A stretch of DNA of 64,000 nucleotides from Tetrastigma voinierianum (GCA_016808115.1 JAEQBH010003871.1:124001-188000), one strand, 5' to 3'; shown: positions 11,438 to 22,719, counted from the stretch's first letter. A program made the numbers and translations. The notes: generated by a model from the sequence alone, not told the origin.

Positions 11438-12411
11438 TTGGAACAGGAAGCAACATATGTTTCTCTTTACTCATATGAAAATATTTTCATCAAAACAAAT
11501 TTCTACCTTCAAAGACCAATTCAAACGATCCGTAAAATACTTGAAAATTGCAAAAAAGAAATTCAAGACTTATTAGATGAAAAATTGATAAGACTAAGTC
11601 ATTTTCCATGGAGTTGTGCAGCTTTCTACGTTTAGAAAAATTCCAAATTAGAAAAAAGAACTCCAAGGTTGGTAATAAACTATAAACACTTAAACAAAAT
11701 ACTCAAATGGATTAGGTTTCATATATCTAATAAAAGATATTTGATCAACATACTATACAATGCAAAGATTTTATCAAAATTTGATATGAAGTCTGATTTT
11801 TGGCAAATCCAAATTAAATAAGAAGATAAATATGAAACTGCATTTACAATCTCATTTGGACATTATGAATGGAATGTAATGTCATTTGGACTTAAAATTG
11901 CATCTTCAGAATTTCAAAATATAATGAATGACATTTTTAATGATTATACTAGGTTTGTCATAGTATACATTGATGATGTCTTTATATTTTCAAATTCAAT
12001 TAAAGAACATTTTCAACACTTAAGAATTTTCCAACAAATTATCAAAGAAAATTGATTAGTAATCTCAACTCCAAAAATGAAACTTTTCCAAACTCAAATA
12101 AGATTTTTAGGATTTGAAATTTATAAAGGAAAAATATAACCAATTCAAAGAGCTATTGATTTTGCAAATAAGTTTCCAAATGGAATTAAGGATAAAAATC
12201 AACTTCAAATATTTTTAGGAAGTCTTAATTATGTGTTAGAATTTTATCCAAACCTTAGTACGTCTATCAAACATTTGTTCCAAAGGCTTAAGAAAAACCA
12301 TATTCCTTGGACAGAAGATCAAACTAAGATAGTCAAACAAGTCAAAACTCCAGTTAAGGAATTCCCTTATCTAGGCATATTACACCCAGAGACATTTCCT
12401 ATCATAGAAAC
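11438..12411 (+). pseudogene. Viral reverse transcriptase, cut by Ty3 insertion
   Basis: The frame 11438-11635 starts the RT region. After a shift come KFDMKSDFWQIQI, FGLKIASSEFQ, and the catalytic YIDD at 11966-11977. Further on a FLGSLNY stretch and the frame 12233-12411 lead to the thumb and the start of RNase H, ending in a PIIETDD segment. The order and wording are caulimovirid. The enzyme converts pregenomic RNA to DNA in the cytoplasm. At 12412 the Ty3 LTR begins, cutting just before the RNase H catalytic region. Stops at several positions (for example near 11635 and 11820) add to the damage. Confidence 0.85.
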
Positions 12412-12660
12412 TGATGATGCCTTTTTCAATCGGAACTGGGTCGAGCGAGCCTAGAATTGCCGGGCCTTCCGTCACTGGCTTTATATGTTCGAATTCTCCC
12501 CGCAAAAACAAGAAACCAAAACGCTGGCTCGCCTGCTGCTCTCGATGCCTAAGTCGGTTCTTTTCCGTGAAGAGAAGATCAACCGCTAAGGAATGAAGTT
12601 TTATGAAGATGTTCATGCATCTTTCACCGATAGGGTAGTCCAGATGATATCGATGATCAT

Positions 12661-13062
12661 GACAACTTTCCTTATTTGATGATGACATCAATAGTATATT
12701 TCCTTATCGAGGATGATACGATATTCCTCCCACCGGTGGGAGATTTTCTTCCTTATCGTAGAACCACATTGCGATAATTTGATGACTTTCCTAGTTGGAT
12801 GATGATACGATATTCCTCCCACTGGGTGGGAGATTTTCATTCCTTATCGTAAACCGATTAATAAGGGATAATTAATGACTTTCCTAGTTGGATGATGATA
12901 CGATATTCCTCCCATTGGGTGAGAGATTTTATTTCCTTATTGTTAACCGACACTAAGTGCGATACTGATGACTTTCCTAGTCGATGATGATAAGGACTTC
13001 TTATCGACGGGGTTTTCTTCCCTTATCACGTTAGATTAATAAGGAATAATTAGAAAGCAGTT
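12661..13062. repeat. 93-bp tandem repeats inside the Ty3 LTR
   Basis: GACTTTCCTAGT recurs at 12784, 12877 and 12970, with a diverged copy near 12661. Each unit contains a variant of GATGATACGATATTCCTCCC and of GATTAATAAGGGATAATT. The equivalent part of the other LTR (22180-22500) has the same arrangement, so the repeat pre-dates insertion. Tandem repeats in the U3 part of LTRs often act as promoter elements; that role here is inference. Confidence 0.8.
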
Positions 13063-13212
13063 ATTTGGAATTATCCTACTTCCCTTATTGGTGGAGATTT
13101 AATTTGATTTTATGTGATATGGCCTCTTCGGGGCTTTCCGTGTTATCGACCGATGATGAACTAGGGCTCCCGCTGGGTCTACGCCAGAGCCGAAGCCGCT
13201 TTATCATTCGTA

Positions 13213-15164
13213 TGTGACGCCTAATCCTCGTGGGGTCCGTTGACTACCCGTCAACCTTGCATCACAAGTGGATGCTCAAGTTACCTCGACGCCACTTGCG
13301 ACCCAAGGTAGTCTCCTTTGTACTGAGCCACCTAAATACAATACCCGCATGAAACATGTCCTAAAGTGGGCCCATTATAATCACAACATGAGTAAAACGA
13401 CCACTCTGGGCCCAATAACTATACTCATCAAGGATAACAACTATATCCAGCTAAGCCAAAAGAGTTAATCAATTCTCTTATACAACACATATATTAAAAT
13501 TACAATTTAATACATGTATACAATCACAAAACCAAAGCCAATCCCATTTTCTCTTAAATGTCTTCTACGACGTTGTCGCCTACTCGCCGCCTCCCGCACC
13601 AAAATAATATCCCTCTATAGGGTGAGCTAATGCTCAGTGGAATCGGCCTAACTCACCACCAAGTCAGCAGCCATAGTCTAAATTAAACACACATTCAAGC
13701 AAAATGCATGATCCCATTTGAATGTCTACAATACCAACTCGTATCCCGAGTCCTCACCGACTTCCTCACACTCGCCTAAGCCTCAGATGCTGAGAATTAA
13801 TTTTGTTTGTTTGTGGACAAATCCTTCCGATATGTGTATATATCAATTGGGCCGCCTCCGACGACATATATATTATTTGTTTATGGACTGACCCTCCGAT
13901 GAATATCAATCGGGTCAGTCCACGATATTTTCGTCGACCACCGATAATTAACATTTTAATTACCCTCGAACATTTTCTGCAGACTCATCTCATGCACTAA
14001 CTCCGTATGGGCCTGATTGCTCTGGAACAGATATAATGCATGTATGCCAATTCCAATACAGCCTAATCACATGCAAATAAACATGCACATGTCTACACAT
14101 AATATCCACTACACAACTGCGTCATGAAATGAATCACTAATACATCAAAATTAGCCCCTTTAGGCTAACGATCATACACGAGCAATTCCACTTGAATCAC
14201 CTGCCAACCAAACACACACATATTCACACACAAAAAATAGTATTTCAGTCACTATTTCTGTTAATGCAAAGTCCCTGTGGCTTCACGCCCAACACTCAAT
14301 ACCCATCGATTCACTTTCTTGTGGAACTCCGCATTTCACCCGCCATTCCCTACTTTTCCAAACTAATAAGATTTCATTAATACCAATCATCTAATTTGAT
14401 TGAAACTTAATCCCACGTTATACTACTACCGCCCAATAAAATAAATGATCAATCGGTCCTGCTCGATCCATCAAACGGTCCCTCACGCCTCATTCAACCT
14501 CAAACATTTGCAAAGCATTAAAAGAGGAATAAAAACCAAGTAGGAAACCCCTACCTCCTGAATATAAACTCCCAAATCCTGCACCACGCGGTTCTCTCCG
14601 CGTAGAAGCAGCCTTTCTCGTTCGAAGACGCCGACGGCCTGGACGCTCGTATTTCAGGTAGCTGGGTACTCTCTCTCACTAGAACAAAAATCTGGAGCTC
14701 ACTGTCGATTTCCTTTTCCTTTCCCCACGCTTTCTTTTTGTTCAAAAGACAAAGCTCACTATTCCTATTTGTCTTCTAGTGAACAATCAATTCTCATAAT
14801 GCCAAATGTCCCTCTTCTTCTTCTTCCTCGCTAATATCATTAATTATCTCATTGGCCCATTTTCATCATTTCCTCTACTCATACCACTTACGACATACGA
14901 AGATTTCAAGTATATGACTTTCATTCCATCGAAATTGGCTTACGACACAATTTAAACACGATCAAAACGTGTCAACTGAACGTCTCTAGAATTTAACGAA
15001 ATTTTACGTACTAGCTAGATTTCACGAGAAGATTCCAACTAGTGAAAACCGCTTTGTCATCCGAGATCTAGAGAACAAATTCGATTTTTAACCGAAATTA
15101 TAATTTTGTGAACCAAATTACGATTTTGCCATTTTTCCGTAAATTGAAATTTCTTGCCCTTACA
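13213..15164 (-). mobile_element. Solo-type LTR nested within the Ty3 3' LTR
   Basis: On the minus strand it opens TGTAAGGGCAAG (15164 downward) and closes GGCGTCACA (13213). Its first 600 bases on that strand align with the LTR starting at 63393: shared AATCGTAATTT, CTCGGATGACAAA, GAATCTTCTCG and AAATCTAGCTAG blocks, and a GGGAGTTT...GAGGTAGG block near 14540. It carries no coding frames that look real. A perfect 5-base duplication is not seen (TCGTA before, CTGCA after). Insertion interrupts the Ty3 LTR exactly once, so it is younger than the Ty3 element. Confidence 0.75.
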
Positions 15165-15246
15165 CTGCATGCTGGTAAGTCTCTTTCAATATCAAGTTGG
15201 ATTCGTAGAGCTGCTGCCCAAGGCGTCTATTTTTTAAACCCAATCG

Positions 15247-15262
15247 TTGCCCCCAAATTTCT
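15247..15262 (-). other. Polypurine tract of the Ty3 element
   Basis: On the minus strand AAATTTGGGGGCAA sits directly before the 3' LTR start (CGATTGGG, against TGATCGGGC in the 5' LTR). A G-run just before the LTR is the usual plus-strand primer of LTR elements and fixes this element on the minus strand. Confidence 0.65.
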
Positions 15263-16251
15263 TGGTTACTTACAGCTGTAAAGTGGCATCAGACAAGCCA
15301 ATCTAGCATTCCACGTGACTACTCAGTATTTGGCTGGCAGTGCCATACCGCGCGAACGTCCCAGAGAATGATGACTCTTTCAACTCTCGCTATTTCCTCT
15401 AGCTAGCTTTGAGAACAACCTCTTACCGTTAGCATTGTGTTCTCGTAATATTCTAAGCTTTTTCCTTCTCTGCGAGTTCGGGCTTCTTTTTTCTTGAAAC
15501 TCATCTGATCATTTGTTCAGAATTTATTTTGGTGTTTTGTAATACCTTGCTCGAGGTCGTCCTTTTCTTTCTATTCCTAGGATCGGCACGCTTCTTCTTT
15601 TGCCAAAAATAATTTTGGAGCCAGTTTTCGTCCAACTCGTGTATTCCCATGGGTTCGGGTCTCTCCTCTTCTTTGAGTATAGGTGATTCTCCGTATCCTG
15701 GTTCAGACAGCCGGTGGTGAGTCCAATCGCTAGCCGTGGTTGTTCTTCGAGATGCCCTGGGAACCTTCCTCGGGTAAAGGCAAGGGGACAAAATTGATGA
15801 GACAAACACCTTGTGGGCTTGAATATCCGAGGTCCCGCCGGTGCAGAACTGCACGCTGGGTCCTAGTAGGGTTGAGCCTTTATATGGGGAAGTCCTCGCA
15901 AGACGATACAGGCCCCCGTTTACGCCCGTGTTTGGTCCTCGACGTATCGACCTCCTTATGCTGTTCAAGTGCCTAAGATGGTGTGCTTCTTCGGCGCATT
16001 CGGTAACGGCCTCCTCGCTTTTCCCTTACATCCCTTTATAAAGTGGTTTTCATAAAGAATTTAACAACTCCGCCCTCTCGCCGCCAACCCTGGGGGTATT
16101 CTGATCGGGTTGTTAGTTGTCTTAGATAAGGGCTTCAAAGGCTCCCAAGATAGCCGCTCTTAGACCTTCAACATGTAGCTGCTTCACCGAGGGGTTCCTT
16201 ATTTATCTAGTTGCTCTACCGATCCGTTGATCATCCTGGACTCCCAATATC
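15263..16251. other. Unclassified repeat-like DNA inside the Ty3 element
   Basis: Moderately GC-rich. A TTTATATGGGG at about 15869 could be a TATA box of an LTR read on the plus strand, followed by C-rich sequence. A 155-codon minus-strand frame (15501-15968) crosses it but has no family motif and is judged chance. Probably a fragment of another LTR; no partner copy is seen in the window. Confidence 0.4.
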
Positions 16252-17427
16252 CTACGAGTACCTAAAACACTCATCTTACACTCGCCGGTTCACATTTTCT
16301 ACATTTATTTTATAACAATGGTATAGTTTTTTTGCGGGCTAAATCCCCGATTCAGCCTCGTGATTACGGTGTTCATCGAGACAAAGAGTAGCCGTAGCCA
16401 ATTTCTGGGAACAAGGAGGAGTAGTATCGGCCACGTCGCTGACGTCACCACGCCGTCGCCACTAAGTCGCGACGCCACCACGCCGCTGACGCCGTCGGTG
16501 TCAAGCACGCCGCGATCGCCACCACGTCGCGAACGCCACCACGCCGCGATCGCCGCGACGAAAATCGCTCTCATCATTAAAAGCACATTAGGGTTCAAAT
16601 CGAGGGAGATCGAGTACACCGAACAGAGGCGTAATGTGTTTCGGAGCAGTGACAATCGACTTCGAGGAAGTGCTCGGAATTGTAACGCTTTTGGACTTTT
16701 CGTATATTTCGGATTTTAACAATGTTTTCATTATTAAAATGCTTTCATCTTTTCTTCCATTATGTTATAGATCTTTTTCTAGAAGCATCAAACCCGTCAT
16801 ACGATATGGACAAGGATTGATCTTTTTATGTTTGCAACTGTCGAATCTACTCTATACCCGTATTTAAATTATATGATAATAAGCTGGGCCGCATTGTATA
16901 CTCAAAGACCGAAGATCCGAGACTAGGAGATGAGGGTATTCAGGACTGGGCAGAGTAGCCTTCTCACCGATTCGGGTCAATAGAGATATTCCAGACCTGA
17001 AGGTGGTATCAGGTAGAACATTTAAGATTTATCACCGAGTCGAGGTACTGTAGATATACTCCGATCTCCATTTGCGAGATAAAGGATATACCTCGAGAGA
17101 GGATATCTCGTAGGCAAGATCACTCACCATGCGTATTATAAATGTATTGAATAACAATCTTTAGAAAACAACCATTGAACTTGATTGTGGGAGATATAAC
17201 CCCTAGGCTTTAAACAACACTTTAATTAAATCAACAAGTTAGTTTACATAATTGAACTCCTTTAAAAGTCATTCTTCGGGATATTGTCCTAAAAGCGTAA
17301 TCTCTATAGTAATTCGCTTTCCCCGTGGATCGATATCTCAGACAAGCAAGTACACTATATTTGGGGCTACGCTGCGTGCACTTGCGCACTTAGGCATTCA
17401 TTTATAAGACCGCTGCTTACCGCCATC
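16252..17427 (+). mobile_element. Athila-like LTR, third copy (diverged)
   Basis: The start CGAGTACCTAAAACAC parallels TGAGTGCCTAAAACAC of the LTR at 54612. Shared blocks follow in the same order: a CpG-rich repeat (16437-16560), CATCATTAAAAGCA, GAGATGAGG, GTAGATATACTC against GTAGAGATACACTC, ACCTCGAG, AGGCAAGATCACTCACC against AGGCACGATCACCCCGTC, TTTCCCCGTGGATCGATATC and GTGCACTTGCGCAC. The right end is blurred at about 17400-17430. A TTTTGGAAATAACGCTAC after it may be a decayed tRNA-Asp primer site. It lies within the Ty3 element, so it inserted later or was copied in with the plus-strand internal sequence that follows. Confidence 0.7.
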
Positions 17428-17662
17428 ATCCCACAAATTTTGGAAATAACGCTACTTTTTTGTTGATGGCCGCCGTTGGGAGTATGATCCGTCGAATTTA
17501 AGACACACCTGGGCGCTCACTGTCTGACTAATTCCCAGAATCTCAATGTGAAGCTTTGTTTTGCCTTTAGTTTGGATCTAGTCTTCATGCATTACTTTGC
17601 ATTAGTTATCAAGTATCCACTCGATCTTACCAAGACAGTGGTCGCAAACTAAGTCAATTCAA

Positions 17663-19060
17663 GTGTCTTCGTGCTTACTCCGAGCCATCGTGCCTGACCT
17701 TCCAGTGGTCTGTTCAAGTCTCCCGACCTTCACTCTATGCCTCATCTCCATCCGTTACGGTTCTCCTACGAGGCCTCCCGTTGTCAAGCCCCACTACGAG
17801 AGCCTAAGCTCGGGTGAGACGCTGTCCGTGAGGTTCATGCGGCTTCTTGTCTCAAGACTCCCCTTGAAAAGAGCTTATCCACTCGCAAACCCCGAGGTCA
17901 GACGCCTTTCACCGCCTTGCCCATGTCCGGCGGCAAAGGGCATGCCGCCATCCCGCCGAGGTTCCAAGAGAGCTGGGTAAGCGCGATCTGCTTTGCCCGG
18001 GCCAGATTCCTCGGGAGAGTTTGTTGAGCCTCCGTTAGAGGTTATGCCCATCTCAGTTTGGAGTCCTCCTGTGCAGAGCGTTGAGCCTCCTCCTTCGATA
18101 GCGGAAGACTTAGGGAGGAAGCGCCCCGAAGATGATAGGGATGAGGATTCCTTGCTCTCCAATGCTGAGCTTGCTGCTGGCGTGAACTCATCCATCCTCA
18201 GGGATTCTGATCTCAAGAGGTCGGGTGCCCTGCCTATTGAGGAGGCCTTGGCTCTATCCCTCCAGGGGGTCGCCTCGTAAAGTTCGTGTCCTTGTTGTTT
18301 GCCTTAATCTTGGTTTGAGTTGCGTATTGACTCATGTTGGGTATCGTGTTACCCATCCCGAGAGAGTTTAAGCGAAAATTGGGCGAGCGAGGGCTGTGTT
18401 AAGCAGCCATAGCCTGCAAGCTAGGTGGCTTCTCTTGCCTTTGATGACTAAGCGCAAGCTCGGTCTAAATATGTGGAGGAAGCCGTGAAACTCAAGTGGA
18501 GCTGGGAGGCATGCGCCGATGGCGCGACCGTGAGCCAGATGGTAAGAAAGAAGGCCGAGATGGATTGGGATTCTTGGGGCGAGCTTGGGGAGGGTTAGGG
18601 ATGGGTACGCTGCGACCCGGGACGTCTGCGGTGGCCGAGGATGGGGGGTGCGGGCTACCCGGAATGAGCTTGGTGAGTCGGGGGAAGAGCACAAATATCC
18701 CGGGATGAGGCGTTGCGGGTAGTCAGGAAGAGCTGCGGCTGCTAGAAATGAGCCCTGCACGTAATCAGCGTCTTTGCTAGGCAGGCCGCGGTGAAGTTTA
18801 CGGCGAGCTGGTGAACTCTTGATTGATGAGTGCCATGCGTTGCGAGGGGACCTTTAGAGGGAGGAAACTTTGGTCGTTCAGACGGACGGAGCGATAGCAA
18901 GTTTGTGGACAGCACCACTCGGTGGAAGCCCCACGAATGGCTTGCTTTCCGGAGGTTGCTAACGCTAGGGCTTGGACCTTAATTTTGATATTCCCGGCTG
19001 ACGAGAGGCTAAAGTCCTTTCTGTGGCCTTGCAGAGAGAGCCGACAGCCTCGTGAGAGCC
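17663..19060 (+). pseudogene. Broken additional ORF of an LTR element, coiled-coil type
   Basis: Plus-strand frames 17663-17980 and 17993-18280 are separated only by one stop. They read like a low-complexity head followed by EDLGRKRPEDDRDEDSLLSN and IEEALALSLQGVAS. After a shift, fragments with charged heptad-like sequence (around 18500-18900, such as LIDECHALRGDL) continue. The stretch ends near 18969-18995 with GLDLNFDIP. I recall this combination from additional ORFs of plant LTR retrotransposons, but no enzymatic domain is present. Function is unknown; a coiled-coil structural protein is a guess. Many single-base shifts break it. It follows the Athila-like LTR on the same strand, which suggests that it belongs to that element. 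Confidence 0.5.
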
Positions 19061-19289
19061 ATACTTCACTATACACTCCTAATCCATACGGCATTGAGCC
19101 TCCTTATGCAATTTTGCTTGTTTTTTTTTTCTTACTGGGCTTTGAACCCGGGACATATGTAATGTCGTTCTTTGCTGAGGAAACTCAATGGATGCAAATT
19201 TTCTCGCTTTTTACCCACTAATTCAGTTCCTGTCTTTGCTTTGCACGAATCATTTGGCTCTGGGTTACGAACCTTAGTTAGTGGTTGAG

Positions 19290-20690
19290 GGTCTTGAGCG
19301 GCGATGAAGGGCTCAGTGGGCCTAATGCACGAGCGAGCGGCCTGGGCCCATGAGGCCTTAGTTGACGATGAGGCTCTTCAAAGCGAGGTGCAACGAGGGC
19401 TCAGGTGGGCGATACCTTTGGCCCCGAGACGGCTCTGAGTTACAAGGCCTTGGTTGAGTAGTTGGGCTCTTGTGTTTGCTAAGGCTCAGTAGGCTATCTG
19501 CTGGTGACGGCTCTGGGCTCTGAGGTTGAAGCGGGTTGAAGCGGTTGACGAGTGGCTCTTGAAGCCTAAATTTCTTGAGGCTCCATGGGCCTAATCTGTA
19601 GTGGGCGCTCTTGGGGTATGGGCCTTAGTTGAGTAGTTAATTTCTTGAGGGTGGCTCTTGGGCTGAGTGGGCTAATGCGTACGGGTGGGGCGGCTCTTGA
19701 GCTCTGAGGCCTTGGTAGCAGTTGAGCTCTTGAGGCGAAGTGTTGAAGCTTTGTGGGCTGGCCACAGCAGGCAGGCGGCTCTGGGCTCTGAGGCCTTGGT
19801 TGAGCAATTGAGGAACCCGGCCCAGGCTGCGTGCTGCGGTGGGCTAATGCACGCCAGCTAAACTGGCTCTGAGTCCTGAGGCCTTAGTTGACGGTTGAGC
19901 TCTTGACCCAGTCTGCGAGGCTTAGTGGGCTAATGCACCTAAGCTAAAGCGGCTCCTAGGCTACAAGGCCTTGGTTAAGTAGTTAAGCTCTTGGCCCGAA
20001 ATTTCTTGAGGCTCAGTGGGCTAATTTGTCTTAAATTTGGAAGCGGCTCTAGGCCTCTGGCTATGGTTGACGGTTGAGCTCTTGGCAGCCTGCGAGGCTC
20101 AGTGGGCTATCCCCATGCGTTGAATTGGCTCTGGGCTACAAGGCGATAGTTGAGGTTGAACTCTTGGCGGAGCTGCGAGGCTCGTGGGCTAATCTACAGT
20201 GAGGCTTGTCTGGGCTGAGTCCTTAGTTGACGATTGAACTCTTCAAACTAAGCTCTTTTGAGGAGCTCAGTGGGCTAATGCACTTTGGTAGGCCCGGCTC
20301 TTGGGCTTTCTGAGCCTTAGTTGAAGCGGTTAGGCTCTTGGCGAGTTCTTTGAGGCTCAGTGGGCCTAATCTTTGGTGACGGCTCACTGGGCTCTGAGGC
20401 CTTGATTGAGCGAGTTGAGCTCTTAAGCGAGGCGTGAGGCTGAGTGGGCTGTCTGCTGAGGCGAGGCGACTCTTGGGCTACAAGGCCTTGGTTGGCCAGT
20501 TGAGCTCTTGAGCCCGGAGTTCTTCGAGGCTGCGTGGGCTAATGCGTGGGGGGGGTGGGGCGGCCTGAGCTCTGAGGCCTTAGTTGGCCGGTTCGGGCTC
20601 TTGGCCCAGGCTCTTGAGCTCAGTGGGCTATCTGCCTAAGGCGAGCGGCTCTTGGGCTACAAGGCCTTTTTAGTGACAGAGCTCTGGCCA
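19290..20690 (+). repeat. Minisatellite, about 90-bp period, possibly once coding
   Basis: The phrase AGTGGGCTAATGCAC (variants) recurs with starts of the GGCTA core at 19842, 19928, 20019, 20105, 20187, 20273, 20363, 20447, 20537 and 20626, spacings of 82-91. Each unit also holds AAGGCCTTGGTTGAG and GTTGAGCTCTTGG. Older, more diverged units reach back to about 19300. A consensus of 90 bases is open in only one of six frames, on the plus strand, giving a 30-residue leucine/alanine/glutamate-rich unit with YKALVEQLSSWPE. Individual units carry small deletions and no long frame survives. Confidence 0.8.
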
Positions 20691-21279
20691 GCCTTGTCAT
20701 CTGGGCATTGCGCTTTACGGCCAGGCTTCTTGGCTCCTGGGAACATTCTACGCACCCAGGCGACCCAGGCTGGCTGAGGCGACCTCTTGGGTTGTTGCGC
20801 CTTTTGAGCCCATTTCTGGCTCTTCAGCTCGTAGACATTTGAGGGCGGTTCGCTGCGAGCTGAGCTACTTAGTTCGGAGTGCTTCCCTGGCTGTTCGACC
20901 CAAATTTCTTGGGCTCTGAGGCTCTTGGCTCATTGGCTACATAGCTGTTTGGTAGATTCGCTTCTGGCGAGCTACCATAACATTCAAATGAAACTCTTGG
21001 GCTCCTAAGCTACTTAACCGTGGCTTCCCTTAACTGTTGTGATTACCTTTCTGGCCAAACTACCCAGCCCGTGCTGCATGGCACATTTGATTGTTGCCTT
21101 TCTATGGCCCGAGCTGCAACCCGAGGCTACATAGCTGTTGAATTGAACTCTTGGGCTCTGAGCTACTTAGCTCAGATTAGCTCTGTGCTTTGTTCGACTG
21201 AGCTCTTTGACTCTGAACTACGCAGCCGATGGTACACATGGCTGTTTGGTCGGTTACACTCTACGAACTAAGCTACTAG
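20691..21279 (+). repeat. Second, looser repeat block
   Basis: Phrases GAGCTACTTAG, AAGCTACTTAAC and GAGCTACTTAGC occur near 20862, 21007 and 21161, together with GGCTACATAGCTGTT at two places, giving a spacing of about 150. It shares words with the minisatellite before it and may be a degenerate continuation. No domain is recognised in the short frames here (for example 21020-21271). Confidence 0.5.
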
Positions 21280-21760
21280 GCTCCTAACATCCGTGCAGTT
21301 CCATCTTATTTTTGTACGTATTGAGGTGGTCTATGGGGTCTTTTGTTCCGTCGAATGTCTCGATCTGCAACATTCTGAACTTTGCTGGAAGGGGGAAGTG
21401 CAACACCTCGGCGGTGAATGGAGACTTGGTTTGTTGCACTAGGGCGTCCATGGAGACTGGAGCTCAGCCTTTTATCACTACCTTCATGTGGTTGATTTCT
21501 TCTTTGGATGTCACGACTTTTGCTCCCGACCTCCTCATTGTGATCCTCAGGGGTTGGTAAGGATCATACTAGTGTGGCTAGTTTCCCTTTCTGTTGCTTC
21601 TCGACGAGGTTGAGGTGTTGCTCTTCTCGGGTAACGGGGTTCCCTTGGTCTTTTAATTTTATCGTGTCTTGGGAGGCTGTCGTATTTGCACAGTGAGTTG
21701 TTCAAACTCTTTCGGAAAGTGTTGGTTGGTACGGCGGGCGCCTCCACACAATCCATGTTG
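21280..21760 (-). pseudogene. Ty3/gypsy gag fragment
   Basis: On the minus strand, 21451-21281 reads MDALVQQTKSPF, then FPLPAKFRMLQIETFDG, then KDPIDHLNTYKNKMELHG. This is the entry to the retrotransposon gag (capsid) domain of plant Ty3 elements, where the wording 'fDG...DP.dHL..y...M...g' is highly typical. The open frame at 21756-21547 would be the N-terminal, arginine-rich part. Gag forms the particle. The domain stops at about 21280, where repeat DNA begins, so the capsid core, zinc knuckle and all of pol are missing. Two frames must be used, hence a pseudogene. Confidence 0.8.
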
Positions 21761-21931
21761 GCTTTGTACTATCTACAACTCACCTCAGGGAGGTCGGTAC
21801 ATCCTTCTGCTTGGGTTTGGTCTTGCATCCTTAGGAGGATCGGCGTTGCTCACTACGCTTGTGTTTGAGTTTGTACAAAAACCCGGTCATTGAGGAGTCG
21901 GCTTTATTTGTAAAGATCGTCATTCCCTATC

Positions 21932-22719
21932 TGACATGGCCCGATGGTCCTTTTCAATCGAACTAGGTTGGGATAATTTGGAAGGTGGCGTCCGTAGCTC
22001 TGGATGTCGAACTCTGCAAAACAAGAAACGAAAGGATCGGCGAGGCTGCGGATTGCCACTCTCGATGCTAAGTGGAGTTCTTTGGTGGAAAGATATCGCG
22101 CCCAGGGAATGAAGTTTTGTCATTAATGTGCCATTGCCTTTGCCGTGGGGGTGGCTTGGTATTTATAATGGATGATCATGACAACTTTCATAGTTGGATG
22201 ATGACACTGAATAATATCTTTCCTTATTGGAGGATGATACGATATTCACTCCTTTGGGTGGGATATTTTTCTTTCATATCAGTTGATTAATAAGGGATAA
22301 TTGATGTATTTCTGGATTGGATGATGATACGATATTATACGTTGGGTGAGAGATTTTCTTTCCTTATTGTTAACCGATTAATAAGAGATAATTGATGACT
22401 TTCCTAGTTGGATGATGATAAGGACTCTCTCTTATTGGATGTGGGATTTTCTTTCTTCATCGTTGTCAGATTAATAAGGGATAATTAGAAAGCAGTTATT
22501 GGGAATTATCCTACTTCCCTTATTGGTGGATATTTGATTTGATTTATAGGATATGGGCTCTTTGGGCTTTCCGTGTTATTGGCCCTTATGATGGATGAAC
22601 TGGGCTCCCATTTTGGGCCTACGCCAGGAGTCGGGTCGTTTTCTTTGGCATATGAGTCTTGCTCCAATCTTTGTTTCCTTGGACTTGGGAGTGAGCTGCC
22701 TTTATTTTTAGCCCGATCA
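21932..22719 (-). repeat. 5' LTR of the Ty3 element
   Basis: 788 bp, ends TGAC...GATCA on the plus strand (TGATC...GTCA on the minus). It aligns to 12412-13212 plus 15165-15246. The bases next to it on the inner side (GATAGGGAATGACG, minus strand) do not match a primer site I recognise. The two LTRs have clearly diverged, so the insertion is not recent. Confidence 0.8.

Larger units (their letters stand above)
8900..12411 (+). mobile_element. Endogenous caulimovirid (pararetrovirus) remnant, left part
   Basis: A run of broken plus-strand frames gives the caulimovirid order coat protein - zinc knuckle - aspartic protease - reverse transcriptase, all in one polyprotein-like succession and very AT-rich. 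Such order without an intervening integrase is the mark of plant pararetroviruses, not of LTR retrotransposons. The RT stops at 12411, where a Ty3 LTR begins, and the RNase H continues at 22720. A single polyprotein layout suggests a petuvirus-like or related genus, but the genus is not certain. Numerous stops and shifts make it non-functional. Confidence 0.85.
12412..15246 (-). repeat. 3' LTR of the Ty3 element, split by another LTR
   Basis: 12412-13212 and 15165-15246 together align with the right LTR 21932-22719. The first part shares the TTTTCAATCG start region, the gatgatacgatatt repeats and the GGGCTTTCCGTGTTAT phrase. The last 80 bases share the piece ending AAACCCAATCG against TAGCCCGATCA. 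The middle, 13213-15164, is a foreign LTR. Inside is a local tandem repeat (see 12661-13062). Confidence 0.8.
12412..22719 (-). mobile_element. Ty3/gypsy element inserted into the pararetrovirus
   Basis: It is bounded by a pair of LTRs: plus-strand left LTR 12412-15246 (interrupted) and right LTR 21932-22719. The outer ends are TGAT and ATCA. The flanking bases are GAAAC (12407-12411) and GAAAT (22720-22724), a 5-base target duplication with one change. Gag on the minus strand at 21760-21280 and a polypurine tract at 15260-15247 set the orientation. No RT, protease or integrase of this element is recognisable, so it is either non-autonomous or gutted by later insertions. About half of its 10.3 kb is nested foreign sequence. 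Confidence 0.85.

Noticed and set aside
12661..13062. CRISPR-like array of spaced repeats
   Set aside because: The units are contiguous 93-bp tandem repeats within an LTR, present in both LTR copies, in a plant genome.
15501..15968. 155-codon minus-strand frame inside the Ty3 element
   Set aside because: No recognisable domain and an overlapping second frame of similar character; more likely LTR-type non-coding DNA.
19110..19160. tRNA gene or SINE suggested by GGGTTCAAAGCCC on the minus strand
   Set aside because: Only a box B-like word; no box A or cloverleaf could be found around it.
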